Source: CALOAD01 sp942491415
Lineage (GTDB): Bacteria; Cyanobacteriota; Vampirovibrionia; Gastranaerophilales; CALOAD01
Reading direction: 5' to 3'
NCBI GenBank assembly: GCA_942491415.1
Contig: CALOAD010000019.1
Location: 1-7,750 of the forward strand
Length of the DNA stretch: 7,750 bases
The notes beneath the pieces were generated by a model that saw only the letters and a list, made by a program, of their open reading frames with translations, had not been told where the DNA came from and searched no databases. Position numbers and translations under genes: made by a program. This document shows positions 4,770-7,750 of the stretch, piece by piece. Every line of letters begins with the position of its first letter. Position 1 is the first letter of the stretch.

Positions 4770-5444
4770 AAGATCAGAAGAATTTAAAGGCGGTTCGAAC
4801 AACCCGTGCTCAATGTTTTTGGAGTGGAAAAGCGACAAAAAGAAATTTGAATATTACGACAAAGAAGAAAAGAAAAAAAATGAGGTAGATTTACCTTTTA
4901 AATTTTTAGTGTTAAAAGAGTTGCATACTGTTAAAGGTTTCAATGATGCTAACCAATGCGGGGTGTTTTCCAATGAGGTTAAATTAATTGGTCAAGATGA
5001 AATTAATGTAAGAACCTTTAAGGGTGGTGTAAGTATTAAAGGTATTTACAAAGACATTAAGCCACAAATTGAAGCTTTAGGCGGTGTTTATCATAAAAGT
5101 ATCTACGCAGTAACTGAAGGAGGTAAATTGATAAATATAAGCATTAAGGGGTCAAGCGTTTCAGCGTGGGCTGATTTTACACAAAAATGCAGGGCAAGAT
5201 TGACGGACGAATGGGTGGAGGTTGCAAGTGCTGAATCTTTAACAAAGGGCAAAGTAAATTATTCAGTTCCTGTATTTAAGTTTAATACAAGTTTAACAAG
5301 CGAACAAATAAAAATGGCAGATGAACAATTTGATATAATTGAGGATTATTTAAACGGGTATTTTAATAAAAAAGAGTGGAAGATCTGGAAGAAATTGATA
5401 ATATAGATAAAGTTTTCGATACTGATGAAAAACCACCTTTTTAA
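4762..5444 (+). CDS. SSB-like ssDNA-binding protein; acidic C-terminal tail in the -1 frame
   Basis: The zero-frame product is 214 residues and ends with EWKIWKKLII at 5406. Reading -1 from the A6 run at 5368-5373 instead gives 227 residues ending RVEDLEEIDNIDKVF then DTDEKPPF, stopping at 5444, 9 bases before a terminator. An acidic tail ending in Pro-Pro-Phe is the hallmark of SSB proteins, whose tips dock replication and repair partners. The body (about 43-175) is beta-rich and resembles proteins of Bacteroidota phages with 'PFKFLVLxEL-x-TVxGF' and 'GxVSIKGIYKDIK', consistent with an OB-like ssDNA-binding fold. It would coat ssDNA during phage replication. Without the tail the protein ends in a basic stretch. 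Cause undecided: real 1-base deletion, sequence error or frameshifting. Confidence 0.65.
5368..5374 (+). other. A6G run: likely frameshift point in the SSB-like gene
   Basis: The -1 frame is closed by TAA at 5367-5369 and the zero frame by TAG at 5404-5406, so any shift must fall between them. The only homopolymer there is AAAAAAG. One more A would place the acidic tail in frame. For ribosomal slipping the context U-AAA-AAA-G is not a classic X-XXY-YYZ heptamer, because the base before the run is T, so P-site re-pairing would be imperfect. Confidence 0.5.
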
Positions 5445-5453
5445 ACAAACTAT

Positions 5454-5480
5454 AAAAGCCCTTTAATTAGGGTTTTTTTT
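5454..5480 (+). terminator. Intrinsic terminator after the SSB-like gene
   Basis: AAAGCCCT can pair with AGGGTTTT around the loop TTAATT (5463-5468), with one G-U pair, and it runs into eight T residues (5473-5480). This is a compact, typical rho-independent terminator. It begins 9 bases after the stop of the -1 frame tail, supporting 5444 rather than 5406 as the natural gene end. Confidence 0.8.
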
Positions 5481-5482
5481 AT

Positions 5483-5490
5483 TATATTTG
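5483..5490 (+). promoter_or_regulatory. Bacteroidota-type -7 element TATATTTG for the HTH/replicase operon
   Basis: TATATTTG matches TAnnTTTG and starts 2 bases after the terminator T-run. The HTH gene ATG at 5506 is 15 bases downstream, implying a very short leader. No TTG is seen at the -33 position, which would fall inside the terminator hairpin. The arrangement separates the replication-protein operon from the SSB operon. Confidence 0.6.
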
Positions 5491-5505
5491 TTAAAAATAA
5501 TTAAC

Positions 5506-5694
5506 ATGGATTATAATAAAAGAATAAAAGAAAAAGGATTATTAAAAAGTTATATTGCTAATAAGCTAGGTATTAGCAATGTTTCTTTTAGTTACTATCT
5601 AAATAAAGTCAGACCAATCCCGGAAGATATTGAGAAAGCTTTAAAAAAAGATATTAGAGTAAAAAAATTTGTTTTGAATGTTAAAAAAAATTAA
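5506..5694 (+). CDS. Small XRE/Cro-type HTH protein
   Basis: This 62-residue DNA-binding protein has nearly its whole length taken up by one helix-turn-helix: KGLLKSYIANKLGISNVSFS at 10-29 then YYLNKVRPIPEDIEKALKK. The pattern 'K-x-x-I-A-x-x-LGIS-x-x-x-x-S-x-x-L-N-x-x-R-x-I-P-x-x-I' is that of Cro/CI family proteins, and no effector or dimerisation domain is present. The start is ATG at 5506; the upstream in-frame TTG at 5488 lies inside the promoter and is rejected. It lies 5 bases before the large replication gene and would probably control that operon through the adjacent promoter, as a Cro-like autoregulator. Confidence 0.8.
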   Translation: MDYNKRIKEKGLLKSYIANKLGISNVSFSYYLNKVRPIPEDIEKALKKDIRVKKFVLNVKKN

Positions 5695-5699
5695 CAATT

Positions 5700-7750
5700 A
5701 TGTTAGAACTAAGTAAATGTAATAAATTACTTGATAGTGGTTTATCATTGATGCCTATAGGCGATAGTAAAATACCTTGGATAAGATGGAAAGAATATCA
5801 AAATACAATAGTAAGCAAAGAAAAGTTTGCTCAGTATTATGAGAATGAGAAAACAAAAGGTATAGGTATAATAACAGGATACAATAATTTGGAGGTTATA
5901 GATGTAGATTTAAAAATACTCCCAACGCTGCAAGAGCAAACAGAATTTTGGAAGGATTTAAAAACTTTTCTTTCAGATAATATTGCAGATTTTAACGAAA
6001 AGTTTGTGATATACAAAACTATTAACAATGGTTATCATATATTATACAGATGTGCAGATATTGAGGGGAATAAAAAGCTAGCAAAGTTAAAAGGATATAA
6101 AGAGGCAATAATTGAAACTAGAGGTGTAGGAGGTTATGTTTTTGTATATAACAAGCAAGTTTCAGAATTAGATTACACGCAAATTCAAGAAATATCAAAT
6201 CTAGAACGTGAGATATTAATGTCAGTATGCAAGTCCTACAACTATGAAGAAACAATAAGCAAGCGAAAAGAGGATATAAATAAAGTAGATAAAGTTCAGG
6301 CTACTGACGGTGTAAGTTCGTGGGATGACTACAACAGTAAAACATCAATATTTGATTTAATAGGCTCAGATTTTAGTGTAGTGAAACAATTATCTGACAA
6401 ATATATAATAAAGCGAACAGGTGCAAAGTCTTTACATAGTGGTTACGTGTACAAAGATAGCGGCTGTATGTTTTTGTTTAGTACTGGGACTATATATCCT
6501 CATGAAGAGCTTATATCACCATTTAAAGCGTATGCAATAAAGTATTTTAATAACGACTTTTCCGAAGCTGCAAAAGATTTATATAATAAAGGTTTTGGAA
6601 GTAGGAGAAAAAGAGAGCTTGAAATAAAAGAAAAACCAATAATAGATAATTCAAAACTTGCTTTCCCTTTAGATGTGTTTCCAGAGTCAATACAACACTA
6701 TTTAAAAAATTGCAATGAAACTTTAAATAGTTCGCTCGATTATTTAGGATGTACATTTATTTGGATGTGTAGTATAATAGTTGGAAATAGTCATAAAATT
6801 GAGGTAAAAAAAGGTTGGGCTGAAATAGCTAGCTTATGGATTATATTGGTAGGAAAGGCAGGGATTGGGAAAACTCCAAGTATTAATAATGTTATATTCC
6901 CCTTAAAAAAGAAAAACAAACAACTTATAAAAAAATTTATTAAAGATGCCGAAAAATACGAACAATATAAAAACTTAGATAAAAAAGAACAGATACAGCA
7001 TGAAGAGATAAAGAAACCAAGGAATCAACAGTTTTTAGTTAATGACATAACGATCGAAGCATTAATACAATTGCATGAAAATAACGAAAACGGTATAGGA
7101 ATATTAAAAGATGAATTGGCAGGTTGGATTAAAGACATGAATCAACATCGAGAGGGTGGAGATAAGAAACAATGGTTAAGCTCGTGGAGTAACGAGTTCA
7201 TTTTTATTAATAGAAAAACTTCAGCTAATAGTTTTGTACCTAGTCCTTTTATGCCAGTGCTGGGAGGCATACAACCGTCAATATTTGAAAATTTTCAAAC
7301 GGATGATAATAAAGAAAGTGGTTTTTTAGATCGTATATTGATAACGTACCCAGATTTAAAAGTTGATTATTACAATGATAATGAGATGCCAACTGGATTA
7401 TTAAATTGGTATGAAGATATAATGATAGCTTTTTTTGATTTCATAAAAGGTTCATTGGATTACAACCGAGAAAATGAAATATTACCAAAAGTATTAAAAT
7501 TTTCTAATGAAGCTCGGACTGAATGGAAAAGAATTCATGATAAAATAAGCGATTTACAAAATTCAATGATTGAAAGCGAATTTTTAAAATCAATGTACCC
7601 AAAACAAAAAAGCTATATCCCAAGATTTGCATTATTATTAAATATAATAGATGACTATTTTAATGATAAATCTAGCATTGCAATTAGTAAAGAATCAATT
7701 CTAAAAGCAGAGCAACTAAGTGACTATTTTGTAAACATGGCGAAAAAGGT
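5700..7750 (+). CDS. Primase-polymerase / DUF3987 helicase-like replication protein (3' end outside window)
   Basis: The frame starts at CAATTATG (5700) and stays open to the window end, giving 683 codons. Residues about 1-190 look like an archaeo-eukaryotic Prim-Pol domain: 'K-I-P-W-I-R-W' at 24-30, the catalytic acidic pair in VIDVDLK (D68, D70), the histidine motif NGYHILY (H113) and ETRGVGGYV (139-147). A linker with KRTGAKSLHSGYVY and FSTGT (about 238-265) follows, often seen between these domains. From about 320 it fits DUF3987, a P-loop ATPase: Walker A GKAGIGKT at 385-392 and Walker B-like GILKDE with D471-E472. It should prime and unwind phage DNA in one chain. It is in one operon with the HTH gene. 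The C-terminus is not visible. Confidence 0.85.
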   Translation, partial: MLELSKCNKLLDSGLSLMPIGDSKIPWIRWKEYQNTIVSKEKFAQYYENEKTKGIGIITGYNNLEVIDVDLKILPTLQEQTEFWKDLKTFLSDNIADFNEKFVIYKTINNGYHILYRCADIEGNKKLAKLKGYKEAIIETRGVGGYVFVYNKQVSELDYTQIQEISNLEREILMSVCKSYNYEETISKRKEDINKVDKVQATDGVSSWDDYNSKTSIFDLIGSDFSVVKQLSDKYIIKRTGAKSLHSGYVYKDSGCMFLFSTGTIYPHEELISPFKAYAIKYFNNDFSEAAKDLYNKGFGSRRKRELEIKEKPIIDNSKLAFPLDVFPESIQHYLKNCNETLNSSLDYLGCTFIWMCSIIVGNSHKIEVKKGWAEIASLWIILVGKAGIGKTPSINNVIFPLKKKNKQLIKKFIKDAEKYEQYKNLDKKEQIQHEEIKKPRNQQFLVNDITIEALIQLHENNENGIGILKDELAGWIKDMNQHREGGDKKQWLSSWSNEFIFINRKTSANSFVPSPFMPVLGGIQPSIFENFQTDDNKESGFLDRILITYPDLKVDYYNDNEMPTGLLNWYEDIMIAFFDFIKGSLDYNRENEILPKVLKFSNEARTEWKRIHDKISDLQNSMIESEFLKSMYPKQKSYIPRFALLLNIIDDYFNDKSSIAISKESILKAEQLSDYFVNMAKK

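Noticed and set aside
5488..5505. TTG start adding six residues to the 62-residue HTH protein
   Set aside because: The TTG is part of the TATATTTG promoter element, so it would not be in the mRNA; the ATG at 5506 starts the protein just before the HTH.
5401..6308. Similarity between the SSB tail DNA (5403-5426) and 6289-6304 (both GATAAAGTT then TACTGA)
   Set aside because: The match is short and gapped and encodes different contexts; chance is the simplest explanation.
5837..6756. Two leftward frames (5837-6028 and 6547-6756)
   Set aside because: Both are antisense to the continuous Prim-Pol/DUF3987 frame, which has clear catalytic motifs.
1..7750. CRISPR array, transposase or insertion sequence
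   Set aside because: No regularly spaced repeats, terminal inverted repeats or transposase motifs were seen.

Overview
This window looks like part of a tailed-phage or prophage genome from a member of the Bacteroidota. The DNA is AT-rich. None of the gene starts has a GGAGG-type Shine-Dalgarno sequence, and about half are preceded directly by ATT (ATTATG). Three sites match TATATTTG, the Bacteroidota -7 promoter form TAnnTTTG. The gene content is phage-like: terminase small subunit, an N-terminal piece of terminase large subunit, an orphan adenine/cytosine-N4 type DNA methyltransferase, several tiny helix-turn-helix proteins, a single-stranded-DNA-binding-like protein and a primase-polymerase/DUF3987 replication protein.

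Layout. (1) 1-892, rightward: a tightly packed set of small genes (a 5'-partial phage protein, an HTH protein, a 27-residue membrane peptide and a conserved phage protein of unknown function), mostly coupled by ATGA overlaps. (2) 830-1857, leftward: a hypothetical protein, terminase small subunit and terminase large subunit. The large subunit stops after about 93 residues, just past its Walker A motif, where it runs head-on into the last gene of block 1. Both genes appear cut at the same point near 860-880, which suggests a rearrangement junction or an assembly chimera. (3) 1858-1929: a divergent control region with two face-to-face TATATTTG elements. (4) 1930-3345, rightward: DNA methyltransferase, a protein with two tandem HTH repeats and an unknown protein. 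(5) 3404-5444, rightward: small phage genes, with a terminator-like hairpin near 4000-4030, leading to an SSB-like gene whose acidic tail (ending DEKPPF) lies in the -1 frame; an intrinsic terminator follows. (6) 5483-7750, rightward: a promoter, a 62-residue HTH protein, and a large Prim-Pol/DUF3987 protein that runs off the right edge.

How the parts fit: blocks 4-6 look like an early region (modification, regulation, ssDNA binding, priming/unwinding), and block 2 is the head of the packaging/late operon. The divergent region 1858-1929 is the natural switch point between them. No stretch over 300 bases lacks a gene; the longest gaps are under 100 bases.
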